The notes: generated by a model not told the origin, from the letters alone. A stretch of DNA of 64,000 nucleotides from an uncultured Burkholderiales bacterium (GCA_937927685.1 CALBSC010000094.1:1-64000), one strand, 5' to 3'; positions 16,367 through 25,682 are shown, numbered from the stretch's first letter. Numbers and translations are program-made.

Positions 16367-17427
16367 AAATCGCAGTCATGCCCGGCGACGGGATTGGCAA
16401 GGAAGTGACCGAACAAGCCGTGCTCGTGCTGCACGCGGTCATGGGACCTCATGCCGCCATGGAGTTGATCGAGGCGCCTGTGGGTCAAGCCGGTGTGGAT
16501 GCAGCGGGCGACCCACTGCCCGTGCAAACCCGGGAGATCGCCGATCAGGCAGACGCCATCCTGTTTGGCTCGGCCGGTGTGCCCGGTGACGAGGCCATTG
16601 AATACATGATGCGTCCGGGGGCCAGCTTGCTGCGACTGCGCAAGCAACTCGATCTGTTCGCCAACTTTCGTCCTGCCGTGATGTTCCAGGACCTGATTGG
16701 GGCTTCCACCCTCAAACCCGAGGTGGTGCAGGGGTTGGATCTGATGATTCTGCGCGAACTCACGGGCGACATTTATTTTGGGGAGCCGCGTGGTGTGCAT
16801 CGCAACGCCCAAGGCGAGCGCGAAGGTGTGAATACCATGCGCTACAGCGAATCGGAAATCCGACGCATCGGTCATGTGGCGTTCCAGACCGCGCGCTTGC
16901 GTCGGCGCAAAGTGTGCTCGGTGGACAAGGCCAACGTGCTGGACACCATGCAACTGTGGCGCGAGGTGATGACGGAGGTGTCGCGTGAGTACCCCGATGT
17001 GGAAGTGACGCACCTGTTCGTGGACGCAGCGGCCATGCAGCTCATGCGAGACCCGCGGCAGTTTGACGTCATGGTGACTGGCAACATTTTTGGCGACATC
17101 CTGTCGGATGCGGCCGCCATGCTGACCGGTTCGATCGGCATGCTGCCCTCGGCCTCGATGTCTTACGGCAAGAAGGGGCTCTACGAGCCTGTGCACGGCA
17201 CCGCTCCGGACATTGCCGGCAAGGACGTGGCCAACCCATTGGCATCTATCCTCTCCATGGCCATGATGCTGCGCTATTCGTTTGGTCTGCAAGACAAAGC
17301 CGACCAGGTGGAAGCGGCCGTGCGCAAGGTGCTGAGCCAGGGATTGCGGACGGCCGACATTGCCGAACCCGGGATGCGCCGGGTGGGCACCCGCGAGATG
17401 GGCGAGGCGGTGTTGCGCGCGCTGTAA
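16363..17427 (+). CDS. LeuB-like (isopropylmalate dehydrogenase family) oxidative decarboxylase
   Basis: NAD-dependent beta-decarboxylating 2-hydroxyacid dehydrogenase of 354 residues. Family motifs include MPGDGIGKEV, LLRLRKQLDLFANFRP, LRELTGDIYFGEPRG, NIFGDILSDAAAMLTGS and EPVHGTAPDIAGK. The RELTG segment is the isopropylmalate type, not the REN(T/S)EGEY type of tartrate and D-malate dehydrogenases. However the Glu that usually precedes the GLL/LRK substrate loop is replaced (MRPGASLLRLRK), hinting at a changed gamma-substituent. It overlaps the LeuD-like gene by four bases. The probable reaction is oxidation and decarboxylation of the isomerised hydroxyacid to a 2-keto acid. Confidence 0.88.
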   Translation: MKIAVMPGDGIGKEVTEQAVLVLHAVMGPHAAMELIEAPVGQAGVDAAGDPLPVQTREIADQADAILFGSAGVPGDEAIEYMMRPGASLLRLRKQLDLFANFRPAVMFQDLIGASTLKPEVVQGLDLMILRELTGDIYFGEPRGVHRNAQGEREGVNTMRYSESEIRRIGHVAFQTARLRRRKVCSVDKANVLDTMQLWREVMTEVSREYPDVEVTHLFVDAAAMQLMRDPRQFDVMVTGNIFGDILSDAAAMLTGSIGMLPSASMSYGKKGLYEPVHGTAPDIAGKDVANPLASILSMAMMLRYSFGLQDKADQVEAAVRKVLSQGLRTADIAEPGMRRVGTREMGEAVLRAL

Positions 17428-17546
17428 GCCCGGCACCACTGCGCTGAGTCACCGACTCGACTGCCCGTGCAAGAACGGCGGCAGGGCGCGCTGACGAGGG
17501 GGCATCGGGATGTCAGAATCTGCGGGCTGACAGTTCCGAGGTTTTT

Positions 17547-18995
17547 ATGCGCAAACAACATTTCATCGGCAACGCCTGGTGCGAGGCCCGCTCGGGCGAA
17601 ACCCTGCCCATCATCGACCCGAGCAACGGGGCCGAGGTGGGGCAGATCGCGCGAGGCACGGCTCAGGACATCGATGCCGCCGTGGCCGCTGCCCGGCGCG
17701 CTGTGGGGGACACCTTTGATGGTCCCTGGGGGCTGTTGTCTGCGTCGGAGCGTGGCCGACTCCTTTTTCGTCTGGCTGCGGCGGTCCAGGAACGGATCGA
17801 GGAGTTCGCGTTGCTCGAAGCCCAGGACACGGGCAAATCGATCAAGACCGCACGCACCGATGCCATTTTCCTGGCGCGTTACCTCGAGTTTTATGCAGGC
17901 GCCTGTGACAAGCTGCATGGCGACACCATTCCGTTTCAAACCGGCTTCACCGTGCTGACGATCCGTGAACCGCATGGCGTCACCGGGCACATCATTCCCT
18001 GGAATTACCCCATCCAGATTTTTGGCCGCACGGTGGGAGCGGCCCTGGCCACCGGCAACGCCTGCGTGGTCAAACCCGCCGAGGATGCGAGTCAATCCGT
18101 CCTGCGTCTGGCCGAACTGGCGGCCGAGGTGGGCTTCCCGGCCGGGGTGATCAATGTGGTGACCGGGTATGGCCATGAGGCGGGGGCCTGTCTGGCCGCC
18201 CACCCGGGCATTGATCACATCTCGTTCACCGGTTCCACCGCAACCGGTCGGTTGGTGGCCCAGGCGGCGGCCGAGCGTCATTGCCCGGTGACGCTGGAGT
18301 TGGGCGGCAAATCGCCCCAGATCGTGTTTGAGGATGCCAACCTGGACGAAGCCCTGCCGGTGATCGTGAATGCCATTGTGCAAAACGCGGGGCAAACCTG
18401 TTCCGCGGGCAGCCGCCTGCTGGTGCAGCAAAGCGTTTATGAGCGCGTGTTGAAGGCCCTGGCTGATCGGTTCCGCGCCCTCAAGGCGGGCCCGCCGCAT
18501 CTCGGACTGGACATGGGGCCGCTGGTCAACCGCAAGCAATATGAGCAGGTCAAACGCGTCCTGGCCAAGGCCGAGGCTGATGGGATTCGGGTGATGGCAC
18601 GGGGGGAGTTGCATCCCGACGCTGCGTCGGCGGGCTACTACCAGGAGGCGGTGCTGTACCGCGATGTGCCGCATGACAACAGCCTCGCCCAGCAGGAGGT
18701 GTTTGGCCCGGTCCTGGCGGCCATGCCGTTCGAGACCGAGGACGAGGCCATCCGCCTCGCCAATGGCACCGACTACGGCCTGGTGGCCGGCATCTGGACT
18801 CAGGACGGCAGCCGCCAGATGCGGGTGGCGCGCAAGGTGCGCGCCGGGCAGGTGTTCATCAACAACTATGGCGCCGGGGGTGGCGTCGAGTTGCCCTTTG
18901 GTGGCATGAAGTCCAGTGGCTACGGCCGTGAAAAAGGCTTTGAAGGACTGCTGGGCTTCACCGTGCTCAAGACGATCGCCATCCGGCACGGCTGA
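17547..18995 (+). CDS. NAD(P)-dependent aldehyde dehydrogenase
   Basis: Oxidises an aldehyde to the acid, 482 residues. The general base E251 lies in VTLELGGKSPQ and the nucleophile C285 in NAGQTCSAGSRL. The Rossmann segment has WNYPIQIFGRTVGAAL, and the C terminus has EVFGPVLAAMPFETEDEA and the PFGGMKSSGYGREKG oligomerisation tail. It starts 119 bases after the LeuB-like gene on the same strand, so it may share the operon or have its own promoter. An alternative reading is succinate-semialdehyde or betaine aldehyde dehydrogenase; the sequence does not settle the substrate. Confidence 0.92.
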   Translation: MRKQHFIGNAWCEARSGETLPIIDPSNGAEVGQIARGTAQDIDAAVAAARRAVGDTFDGPWGLLSASERGRLLFRLAAAVQERIEEFALLEAQDTGKSIKTARTDAIFLARYLEFYAGACDKLHGDTIPFQTGFTVLTIREPHGVTGHIIPWNYPIQIFGRTVGAALATGNACVVKPAEDASQSVLRLAELAAEVGFPAGVINVVTGYGHEAGACLAAHPGIDHISFTGSTATGRLVAQAAAERHCPVTLELGGKSPQIVFEDANLDEALPVIVNAIVQNAGQTCSAGSRLLVQQSVYERVLKALADRFRALKAGPPHLGLDMGPLVNRKQYEQVKRVLAKAEADGIRVMARGELHPDAASAGYYQEAVLYRDVPHDNSLAQQEVFGPVLAAMPFETEDEAIRLANGTDYGLVAGIWTQDGSRQMRVARKVRAGQVFINNYGAGGGVELPFGGMKSSGYGREKGFEGLLGFTVLKTIAIRHG

Positions 18996-19033
18996 TCGGG
19001 TGAAATCCCGACCAGGCGTTCGGGGATATGGCT

Positions 19034-19062
19034 TATAGTAGTTTGACGACCCTGCAAGGGTC
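19034..19062 (+). promoter_or_regulatory. Candidate promoter -10 and downstream dyad before the ABC operon
   Basis: TATAGT at 19034-19039 matches a sigma-70 -10 at five of six positions, but I see no convincing -35. Just downstream a perfect dyad, GACCCT and AGGGTC around GCA (19048-19062), would fall at the start of the transcript, as an operator or a leader hairpin. AGGAG precedes the first gene at 19095. Confidence 0.35.
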
Positions 19063-19094
19063 ACGGTTGTGCTTAGCCTTTTAGGAGCCTGTTC

Positions 19095-20675
19095 ATGAAG
19101 CGACGTTCCCTGTTTGCCGCAGCTGCCCTGGTGAGTGCCCTCTTGGCGCCCCTGATGTCCCACGCCCAGGCCCCAGGCAAAACCCTGCGGGTGGTGCCGC
19201 ACGCCAACATCACCATCCTGGACCCGATCTGGACCACGGCCTTCGTCACGCGCAACCATGGCTACATGATTTACGACACCTTGTTCGGCACCGATCTGGC
19301 CGGCAAGGTCAAGCCCCAGATGGTGGACAAGTGGAATGTCAGCAAGGACAACCTGACCTGGACGTTCACCCTGCGTGATGGCCTGGAGTTCCATGACGGC
19401 AAGCCGGTGACCAGCGAGGACGTGGTGGCCTCCTTGAAGCGCTGGTCCAGCCGAGACAGCTTTGGGGGCGTGCTGGCCAAAAGCGTGGACGCCTACACCA
19501 CGCCGGACGCCAGGACCTTTGTCATCAAACTCAAGCAACCGTTTGGAGTGATGCTCGAGGCATTGGGTAAACCCTCCTCCAACGTGCCCTTCATCATGCC
19601 TGCGCGCATTGCGGCCACCCCCGGCGCCGAGCAGATCAAGGAACACATTGGCTCGGGGCCCTACAAATTCGTCCCCGCCGAATACAAACCCGGTGAGCGC
19701 CTGGTGTATGCGAAGAACGAGAAGTACAAGCCGCGTGCTGAAGCACCCGATGGCACAGCAGGTGGCAAAGTCGTCTACCTCGATCGCGTCGAGTGGGTCA
19801 TCATCCGCGACCCGCAAACCCAGTTCAATGCGCTGGTGGCCGGCGAGGTGGACATCATCGAGCAGCCCACCTTCGAGCAGTACGCCTCACTCAAGGCGCA
19901 AAAGGACGTGCAGATCGTGGATGCACAGCCTGCAGGCCTTCAATACATCCTGCGCTTCAATCACCTGCACGCACCGTTCAACAACGTGAAGATCCGCCAG
20001 GCCGCCATGCTGGCGTTGGGGCAGGAGGCTCACCTCAAGACTCAGGTGGGTGCGCCCGGCATGTACGCCTATTGCCGCAGCATGTATCCGTGCGGTACGC
20101 CGTTTGCCAGCGACAAGACCGGCATTTACACCGGCATGGCGGATCCCAAGAAAGCCGCCGAGATGCTGAAGGAAGCCGGCTACGACGGCACCCCGGTGGT
20201 GCTCATGCGACCCACCGACCTGGCGGCCATTGCCAAGCTGCCCCTGGTGGCCAAGCAGCAACTCGAGGCTGCCGGCTTCAAGGTGGACATGCAGCAGATG
20301 GACTGGGCCACCCTGGTGGCACGTCGCGCCAAGAAAGATGCACCGGCGCAAGGCGGCTGGAACGCCTTCATGACGGCCTGGACGGCGGGCGACATCCTGA
20401 ATCCGCTCACCATGGCCATGATGAATGCGGCTGGCGACAAGGGTTGGTTTGGCTGGCAGGACGACGCACAGATCGAAGCCCTCAAGGTCAAGTTTGCGCA
20501 AGCCGGCACGGATGCTCAGAAAAAGCAGATCGCCGAACAAATCCAGCTGCGTGCCATGGAGACGGCCACCCACGTGCCGCTGGGCCAGTACTTCAACCCG
20601 GCAGCCCTGCGCACCAACATCAGTGGCCTGGTACCCGGTGGCGCGCAGGTCTACTGGAACATCAAGAAGAACTGA
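19095..20675 (+). CDS. ABC transporter substrate-binding protein, peptide/nickel family 5
   Basis: Periplasmic receptor of a dipeptide/oligopeptide-type importer, 526 residues, with a signal peptide (MKRRSLFAAAALVSALLAPLM, cleavage near SHAQA). The family 5 signatures are present: TLRVVPHANITILDPIWTTAFVTR, WTFTLRDGLEFHDGKPVTSEDVV and GSGPYKFVPAEYKPGERL. It leads an operon with two permeases, a double ATPase, an M81-type peptidase and two amidases, so its ligand is probably a peptide, amide or lactam-containing compound hydrolysed by those enzymes. DppA-like proteins of this subgroup bind varied solutes, including glutathione and opines, so the ligand stays open. Confidence 0.92.
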   Translation: MKRRSLFAAAALVSALLAPLMSHAQAPGKTLRVVPHANITILDPIWTTAFVTRNHGYMIYDTLFGTDLAGKVKPQMVDKWNVSKDNLTWTFTLRDGLEFHDGKPVTSEDVVASLKRWSSRDSFGGVLAKSVDAYTTPDARTFVIKLKQPFGVMLEALGKPSSNVPFIMPARIAATPGAEQIKEHIGSGPYKFVPAEYKPGERLVYAKNEKYKPRAEAPDGTAGGKVVYLDRVEWVIIRDPQTQFNALVAGEVDIIEQPTFEQYASLKAQKDVQIVDAQPAGLQYILRFNHLHAPFNNVKIRQAAMLALGQEAHLKTQVGAPGMYAYCRSMYPCGTPFASDKTGIYTGMADPKKAAEMLKEAGYDGTPVVLMRPTDLAAIAKLPLVAKQQLEAAGFKVDMQQMDWATLVARRAKKDAPAQGGWNAFMTAWTAGDILNPLTMAMMNAAGDKGWFGWQDDAQIEALKVKFAQAGTDAQKKQIAEQIQLRAMETATHVPLGQYFNPAALRTNISGLVPGGAQVYWNIKKN

Positions 20676-20700
20676 CCGGACCTGAAGGGGCCGACGCTCC

Positions 20701-21654
20701 ATGTTGCGTTTCCTGATGCAGCGCCTGTTGGCGCTGATCCCCGTGTTGTTCACGGTGGCGGTCATCGTGTTCCTGATTCTGCGGCTCACGCCGGGGGATC
20801 CGGCGGCGGTGATCGCGGGTAACAACGCCACCAACGACGACATTGACCGCATCCGCGAGCAACTGGGTCTGACCAAACCGGTTATCACGCAGTTCATGAT
20901 CTGGCTGGGCAACGTGGTGCAGGGTGATCTGGGCTATTCGTTTTATCTCAACCGCCCGGTGACTGAACTGATCGCGCAGCGCATCGAGCCCACCCTGTCG
21001 CTGGCAGCAGGCACCATCGTGCTGGCGGTGTTGGTGGCCGTGCCCTTGGGCACGATCGCAGCCTGGCGCATGGGCGGCTGGTTGGATCACTTGCTGTCGG
21101 GGTTTGCCGTGGCAGGCTTTTCGGTACCCGTGTTTGTGATTGGCTATGTGCTGATCTATATCTTTGCCATTGAGTTGCAGTGGTTGCCGGTGCAAGGCTA
21201 CCGCCGCTTGTTGGGCGCCTCCTCGCAGGGCCTGGGTCCGTGGGCCATGCAACTGGTGCTGCCCTGGTGCTCGCTGGCCACCATTTATGTCGCGCTGATC
21301 GCGCGTGTGACGCGCGCCAGTGTGTCCGAGGCGCTGACCGAGGACTACATCCGCACGGCACGTGCCAAGGGCTTGACCGAGCGCATGGTGCTGCTGCGCC
21401 ATGCCCTGGCCAACGCGGCAGTGCCCATCGTGACGGTGATCGGCATTGGGGTGGCCTTGCTGATTGGCGGGGTGGTGGTGACCGAAACCGTGTACGCCAT
21501 CCCCGGCTTGGGCTCCCTCACGGTCGACGCCGTGCTCAACCGCGACTTTCCGGTGATTCAAGGCGTGGTGCTGTTCTTCAGCGTGCTGTATGTGCTGATC
21601 AACTTGCTGGTGGACCTGAGCTACCTGTGGCTGGACCCGAGGATTCGTTACTGA
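20701..21654 (+). CDS. ABC transporter permease (DppB-like)
   Basis: Inner-membrane permease of 317 residues with about six transmembrane helices. It starts with the family opening MLRFLMQRLLALIPVLFTVAV and has RLTPGDPAAVIAG. The cytoplasmic coupling loop is present as TRASVSEALTEDYIRTARAKGL, the EAA motif that docks on the ATPase. It begins 25 bases after the receptor gene and its stop overlaps the next permease start by one base (TGATG). It pairs with the DppC-like protein to form the translocation pore. Confidence 0.93.
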   Translation: MLRFLMQRLLALIPVLFTVAVIVFLILRLTPGDPAAVIAGNNATNDDIDRIREQLGLTKPVITQFMIWLGNVVQGDLGYSFYLNRPVTELIAQRIEPTLSLAAGTIVLAVLVAVPLGTIAAWRMGGWLDHLLSGFAVAGFSVPVFVIGYVLIYIFAIELQWLPVQGYRRLLGASSQGLGPWAMQLVLPWCSLATIYVALIARVTRASVSEALTEDYIRTARAKGLTERMVLLRHALANAAVPIVTVIGIGVALLIGGVVVTETVYAIPGLGSLTVDAVLNRDFPVIQGVVLFFSVLYVLINLLVDLSYLWLDPRIRY

Positions 21655-22535
21655 TGGCACCGGTGCTGCGTCGCTTGTTGTCCCATGGTGCCGTGCGCTT
21701 TGGCGTGGGGGTGCTGACGGTGTTGCTCTCGATCGCGGGTCTGGCACCCTGGCTGGGCACGGTGGACCCGGCCGCCATGGATTCGGCGCACATCAACACG
21801 CTGGCAGGCACGGTGGGCGAGTTTGCCTTGCTCGATGGCCGCAGCGTGGCGCACACCTTCTGGATGGGGGCTGACAACTTCGGTCGCGACATCTACAGCC
21901 GTGTGCTGTACGGCACCCGCATCTCGTTGCTGGTGGGCCTGTGCACGGCCCTGGTGGCGCTGGCGGTGGGAGGCGGGCTGGGCATGCTGGCGGGCTACTT
22001 CCGGGCCATGGATGCGGTGCTGATGCGTTTCATGGATGGCCTGATGGCCATCCCCGCCATTTTGCTGGCCATTGCTCTGGTGGCCGCCCTGGGGGCACAG
22101 GTGTGGACCGTGGTGGTGGCCATCGCCATTCCCGAGATTCCCCGTGTCACGCGGTTGGTGCGCTCGCTGGTGCTGACCTTGCGCGAAGAGCCTTTTGTGG
22201 AAGCGGCCAAGGCCCTGGCCACGCCCACGCCGGTGATCCTGATGCGACACATCCTGCCCAACGCCATGGCCCCTTTGATTGTGCAAGGCACCTTCATTGC
22301 CGCGAGCGCGGTGTTGACCGAGGCGATTTTGAGTTTTCTGGGTCTGGGCTTGCCTGCGGACATTCCCACCTGGGGCAACATCATGGCCGAGGGACGTGTG
22401 CAGTTCACGCAATACCCGGGCAATGTGCTGTTCCCGGCCTTGTTCCTGGTGCCCACGGTGCTGGCCATCAACCTCCTGGGGGATGGCTTGCGTGATGTGC
22501 TGGACCCGAAATTTGCCAAGCGGGGCGGTGCATGA
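21654..22535 (+). CDS. ABC transporter permease (DppC-like)
   Basis: Second permease, 293 residues. The start at ATG 21654 overlaps the preceding TGA by one base; the reading frame stays open further upstream but that part is the other strand of overlap with DppB. Features are an N-terminal helix, the GADNFGRDIYSRVLYGTRISL motif typical of DppC/OppC proteins, and the EAA loop RVTRLVRSLVLTLREEPFVEAAKALA. It overlaps the ATPase gene by four bases (ATGA). About six membrane helices are expected. This gene completes the membrane part of the importer. Confidence 0.93.
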   Translation: MAPVLRRLLSHGAVRFGVGVLTVLLSIAGLAPWLGTVDPAAMDSAHINTLAGTVGEFALLDGRSVAHTFWMGADNFGRDIYSRVLYGTRISLLVGLCTALVALAVGGGLGMLAGYFRAMDAVLMRFMDGLMAIPAILLAIALVAALGAQVWTVVVAIAIPEIPRVTRLVRSLVLTLREEPFVEAAKALATPTPVILMRHILPNAMAPLIVQGTFIAASAVLTEAILSFLGLGLPADIPTWGNIMAEGRVQFTQYPGNVLFPALFLVPTVLAINLLGDGLRDVLDPKFAKRGGA

Positions 22536-24151
22536 CGTCGCCGGTGCTGACGATTCAGAACCTGTCTGTGGCCTTGCCCGCGGGGGCGGACCGCGCACAC
22601 GCGGTTCAGTCGGTGTCGTTGCAGATCGAGGCCGGTCGCACCCTGTGCGTGGTGGGCGAGTCCGGCTCGGGCAAATCGGTGATGGCCACCACGGTCATGG
22701 GGCTGCTCGACAAAGCGCTCAAGCCGGTGGCGGGGGACATTCTTCTCAACGGTGAGTCCTTGTTGAACGCATCGGCCGCTCGCCTGCGCGAATTGCGCGG
22801 ACAGACCCTGGGCATGGTGTTCCAGGAACCCATGACGGCGCTCAACCCGGTGATGACCTGTGGCGATCAGGTGGATGAACTGCTGACCACGCACACCCGC
22901 TGGTCGGCCGAGCAACGGCGGGCTGAAATTCTGCGTGTCTTCGAGCGTGTGCGTCTGCCTGAGCCCGAGCGCATGCTGCGCAGTTACCCGCATCAACTGA
23001 GTGGCGGCCAGCGCCAGCGCATCGTGATTGCCATGGCCGTCATCCTGAAACCGGCCCTGCTGATTTGCGACGAACCCACCACGGCGCTCGATGTCACCAC
23101 GCAAAAGGAAATTCTGCGTCTCATTGCCGACCTGCAACGCGAACAGGGCAGTGCGGTGCTTTTCATCACGCATGACATGGGCGTGGTGGCCGAAATTGCC
23201 GACCAGGTGCTGGTGATGAACCAGGGCGAGGTGGTGGAAAGTGCCGATCGTGACGAGGTGCTGTGCCGGCCACGCGCGGCCTACACGCGTCAGTTGTTGT
23301 CGGCCGTGCCCGGGATGACGCCGCCCGCTGCGCGCCCGGTGGCCACTGGGGCGGTGCAATTGGTTGGACAGGCGGTGGGCAAAACCTATGTGACCCGCGA
23401 CTGGTTGGGGCGTGCGCGCCCCACCGTGGCGCTTCAGCACGCCGAGTTGTCCTTGCGTGCGGGTGAAACCGTGGGCATTGTGGGTGAATCGGGTTCGGGT
23501 AAATCCACGTTTGCGCGCTGTCTGATCCGGTTGATCGACCCGACTGAAGGTCGCATCCACTGGGGCGACGCCGAAGTGGCCGAGTTGCCCGAATCGCAAC
23601 TGCGGCCCCTGCGTCATCGCGTGCAAGTGGTGTTTCAGGATCCGAATCGCTCGCTCAACCCGCGTCGCACGGTGGGACAGTCGTTGATTGAAGGGGCGAT
23701 GAATTTTGGTCAGTCACGGCACGAGGCCGAAGCCCTGGCCGCTGATCTGATGCTGCAGGTGCGATTGCCCGTGGAAGCGCTCCAGCGTTACCCCAGTCAG
23801 TTCAGCGGCGGACAGCGGCAGCGACTGGCGATTGCCCGTGCACTGGCGTGCAAGCCCCAGGTGCTGGTGGCTGACGAGGCCGTGAGTGCACTGGATGTGA
23901 GTGTGCAGGCCCAGATTCTCACGCTGCTGCGTGAGGTGCAGGCCCGACTCGGCCTGGGCCTCTTGTTCATCACCCACGATTTGCGGGTGGCGGCACAGTT
24001 GTGTGACCGTGTGCTGGTGATGCACCAGGGGCATATCGTGGAGCAGGGGCCCACCGCGCAGGTGTATGCCCATCCCGCCCACGCCTACACCCGACGCTTG
24101 CTCGACGCCGCCCCGGCGGAACTGCCCCCCATGGAACCTGTTCACCCATGA
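22532..24151 (+). CDS. ABC transporter ATPase with two fused nucleotide-binding domains (DppD-DppF-like)
   Basis: A 539-residue protein that carries both ATPase domains of a peptide importer in one chain, where many operons encode DppD and DppF separately. Domain 1 has Walker A GESGSGKSV and signature LSGGQRQRIVIAMA. Domain 2 has Walker A GESGSGKST and signature FSGGQRQRLAIARA. Each domain has its Walker B and H-loop (ICDEPTTALD...ITHDMGV; VADEAVSALD...ITHDLRV). Both domains appear catalytically intact. It overlaps the upstream permease and the downstream peptidase genes by four bases each, so transport and hydrolysis are tightly coupled at translation. Confidence 0.94.
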   Translation: MTSPVLTIQNLSVALPAGADRAHAVQSVSLQIEAGRTLCVVGESGSGKSVMATTVMGLLDKALKPVAGDILLNGESLLNASAARLRELRGQTLGMVFQEPMTALNPVMTCGDQVDELLTTHTRWSAEQRRAEILRVFERVRLPEPERMLRSYPHQLSGGQRQRIVIAMAVILKPALLICDEPTTALDVTTQKEILRLIADLQREQGSAVLFITHDMGVVAEIADQVLVMNQGEVVESADRDEVLCRPRAAYTRQLLSAVPGMTPPAARPVATGAVQLVGQAVGKTYVTRDWLGRARPTVALQHAELSLRAGETVGIVGESGSGKSTFARCLIRLIDPTEGRIHWGDAEVAELPESQLRPLRHRVQVVFQDPNRSLNPRRTVGQSLIEGAMNFGQSRHEAEALAADLMLQVRLPVEALQRYPSQFSGGQRQRLAIARALACKPQVLVADEAVSALDVSVQAQILTLLREVQARLGLGLLFITHDLRVAAQLCDRVLVMHQGHIVEQGPTAQVYAHPAHAYTRRLLDAAPAELPPMEPVHP

Positions 24152-25647
24152 CCCGTATTCTGGTTGCTGGCTATCAGCACGAGACCAACACCTTTGCCCC
24201 CAGCCTGGCCGACTGGGCGGCGTTCAACACGGGCGAGAGTTTTCCAGCGTTTGTGCGGGGCGAGGCGATGGTGCAACAACTCACCGGCCTCAACCTGCCG
24301 GTGGCTGGCTTTATCGATGTGGCGCACCGAGAGGGCTGGGTGCTGGTGCCCTCGGCCTGGGCCGGGGCCACACCGTCTTCCTATGTGACGCGTGATGCCT
24401 TTGAACGCATCAGTCAGGCGATTCTCGAGGATGTGCGGGCCGCCCTCATGCAGGGCCTGGACGGTGTTTACCTCGATTTGCATGGGGCGGCCGTGGCCGA
24501 GCATGCAGATGACAGCGAAGGTGAGTTGCTGGCGCGTGTGCGAGCCCTGGTGGGCCCCTCGGTGCCCCTGGTGGCGAGCCTGGACCTGCATGCCAACGTG
24601 ACGCAGCGCATGTTGAGTGAGGCCGATGCGTTGGTGTCGTATCGAACCTATCCGCATGTGGACATGGCCGCGACCGGGGAACGCGCGGCATTGCTGCTGC
24701 GTGAACGCTTGCGCAGCGGACAGCGACCTGCCCAGCACGCGCGTCGGCTGCCGTTTCTCATTGCCTTGAACGCGCAGAGCACCTGGATGTCGCCGGCACA
24801 GGAGATGTACGCGGCGCTTGAGTCCATCGAAGCCGGCACTGGATGTACCTTGAGTTTTTGCATGGGATTTCCGGCCTCGGATTTCCCCGAGTGTGGCCCG
24901 GTGGTGTGGGGGCATGGGGGGGCGGCCCAGCAGGCGGTCGAGCAACTGTTTGCTTGGGTGAGTCAGCCCGCCCAGTGGCAACCTGAATTCTTACCCGCGC
25001 GTGAGGCCGTTGAACAGGCGCTGGCCACGGCAGAACACCACGTGAAGCCGGTGGTGGTGGCGGACACCCAAGACAACCCCGGCGCCGGTGGGGACAGCAA
25101 CACGACGGGCATGCTGCATGCCCTGTTGCAACAGGGCGCAGGGCGGAGGTGGCCGCAGCAGGTCGCGCTAGGCCTGTTGTTCGACCCCGAGGCGGCGCGC
25201 AAGGCCCATGAGGCTGGCGTGGGCGCCGTGCTGGAGTTGGCGTTGGGGCGCGCCGTCCCCACGTTCACCGGCGAACTCAGCGACCCGCCGCTGCAAGCGC
25301 GCTTCACGGTGAAGGCCCTGGGTGACGACTGGTGCCAGATCAAGGGGCCGATGATGACCGGCATGCGGGTGCACATCGGCCCGTGTGCCTGCCTGGAAAT
25401 CGACGGCATTCTGATCGCGGTGGCCAGCGGCAAGATGCAGATGCTGGACCGCGAGTTGTTCCGGGCGGTTGGTATTCAGCCTGAGCAGATGAAACTGGTG
25501 GTGGTGAAAAGCTCCAACCATTTCCGCGCCGACTTCACACCGGTTGCCAGCCGGGTGCTGGTGGCCAAGGCCAGCGGACCGATGGCCGCCGACCCGGGCG
25601 ATCTGCCCTGGAAAAAACTCGATCCGCGTACAAGAACCCGTCCTTGA
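24148..25647 (+). CDS. M81-family metallopeptidase (MlrC-like)
   Basis: A zinc-type peptidase family protein of 499 residues, related to MlrC of microcystin degradation. Hallmarks are the N-terminal GYQHETNTFAP, VYLDLHGAAV, SLDLHANVT and SYRTYPHVDMAATG, which supply the Asp and His residues of the metal site. A C-terminal domain begins at VVADTQDNPGAGGDSNT. There is no signal peptide, so it should act in the cytoplasm on what the ABC importer brings in. It overlaps the ATPase gene by four bases. In MlrC the family linearises or hydrolyses small peptides; here the substrate is unknown and need not be a cyanobacterial toxin. Confidence 0.9.
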   Translation: MTRILVAGYQHETNTFAPSLADWAAFNTGESFPAFVRGEAMVQQLTGLNLPVAGFIDVAHREGWVLVPSAWAGATPSSYVTRDAFERISQAILEDVRAALMQGLDGVYLDLHGAAVAEHADDSEGELLARVRALVGPSVPLVASLDLHANVTQRMLSEADALVSYRTYPHVDMAATGERAALLLRERLRSGQRPAQHARRLPFLIALNAQSTWMSPAQEMYAALESIEAGTGCTLSFCMGFPASDFPECGPVVWGHGGAAQQAVEQLFAWVSQPAQWQPEFLPAREAVEQALATAEHHVKPVVVADTQDNPGAGGDSNTTGMLHALLQQGAGRRWPQQVALGLLFDPEAARKAHEAGVGAVLELALGRAVPTFTGELSDPPLQARFTVKALGDDWCQIKGPMMTGMRVHIGPCACLEIDGILIAVASGKMQMLDRELFRAVGIQPEQMKLVVVKSSNHFRADFTPVASRVLVAKASGPMAADPGDLPWKKLDPRTRTRP

Positions 25648-25682
25648 CCGCTGCTGCCTGCGCACTTCACCAGGAGACCTCC

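Noticed and set aside
13362..17427. The leuCDB-like genes as the standard leucine biosynthesis operon
   Set aside because: A Bug receptor leads the operon, leuA is missing, and motif changes occur in LeuC and LeuB. It stays possible, but I prefer a separate pathway.
17274..19817. An 847-residue open frame on the minus strand
   Set aside because: It lies opposite the LeuB-like, aldehyde dehydrogenase and ABC receptor genes, has no family motifs and the composition expected of the complementary strand of high-GC coding DNA.
21995..23626. A 543-residue open frame on the minus strand
   Set aside because: It is antisense to the permease and ATPase genes, whose motifs are intact on the plus strand.
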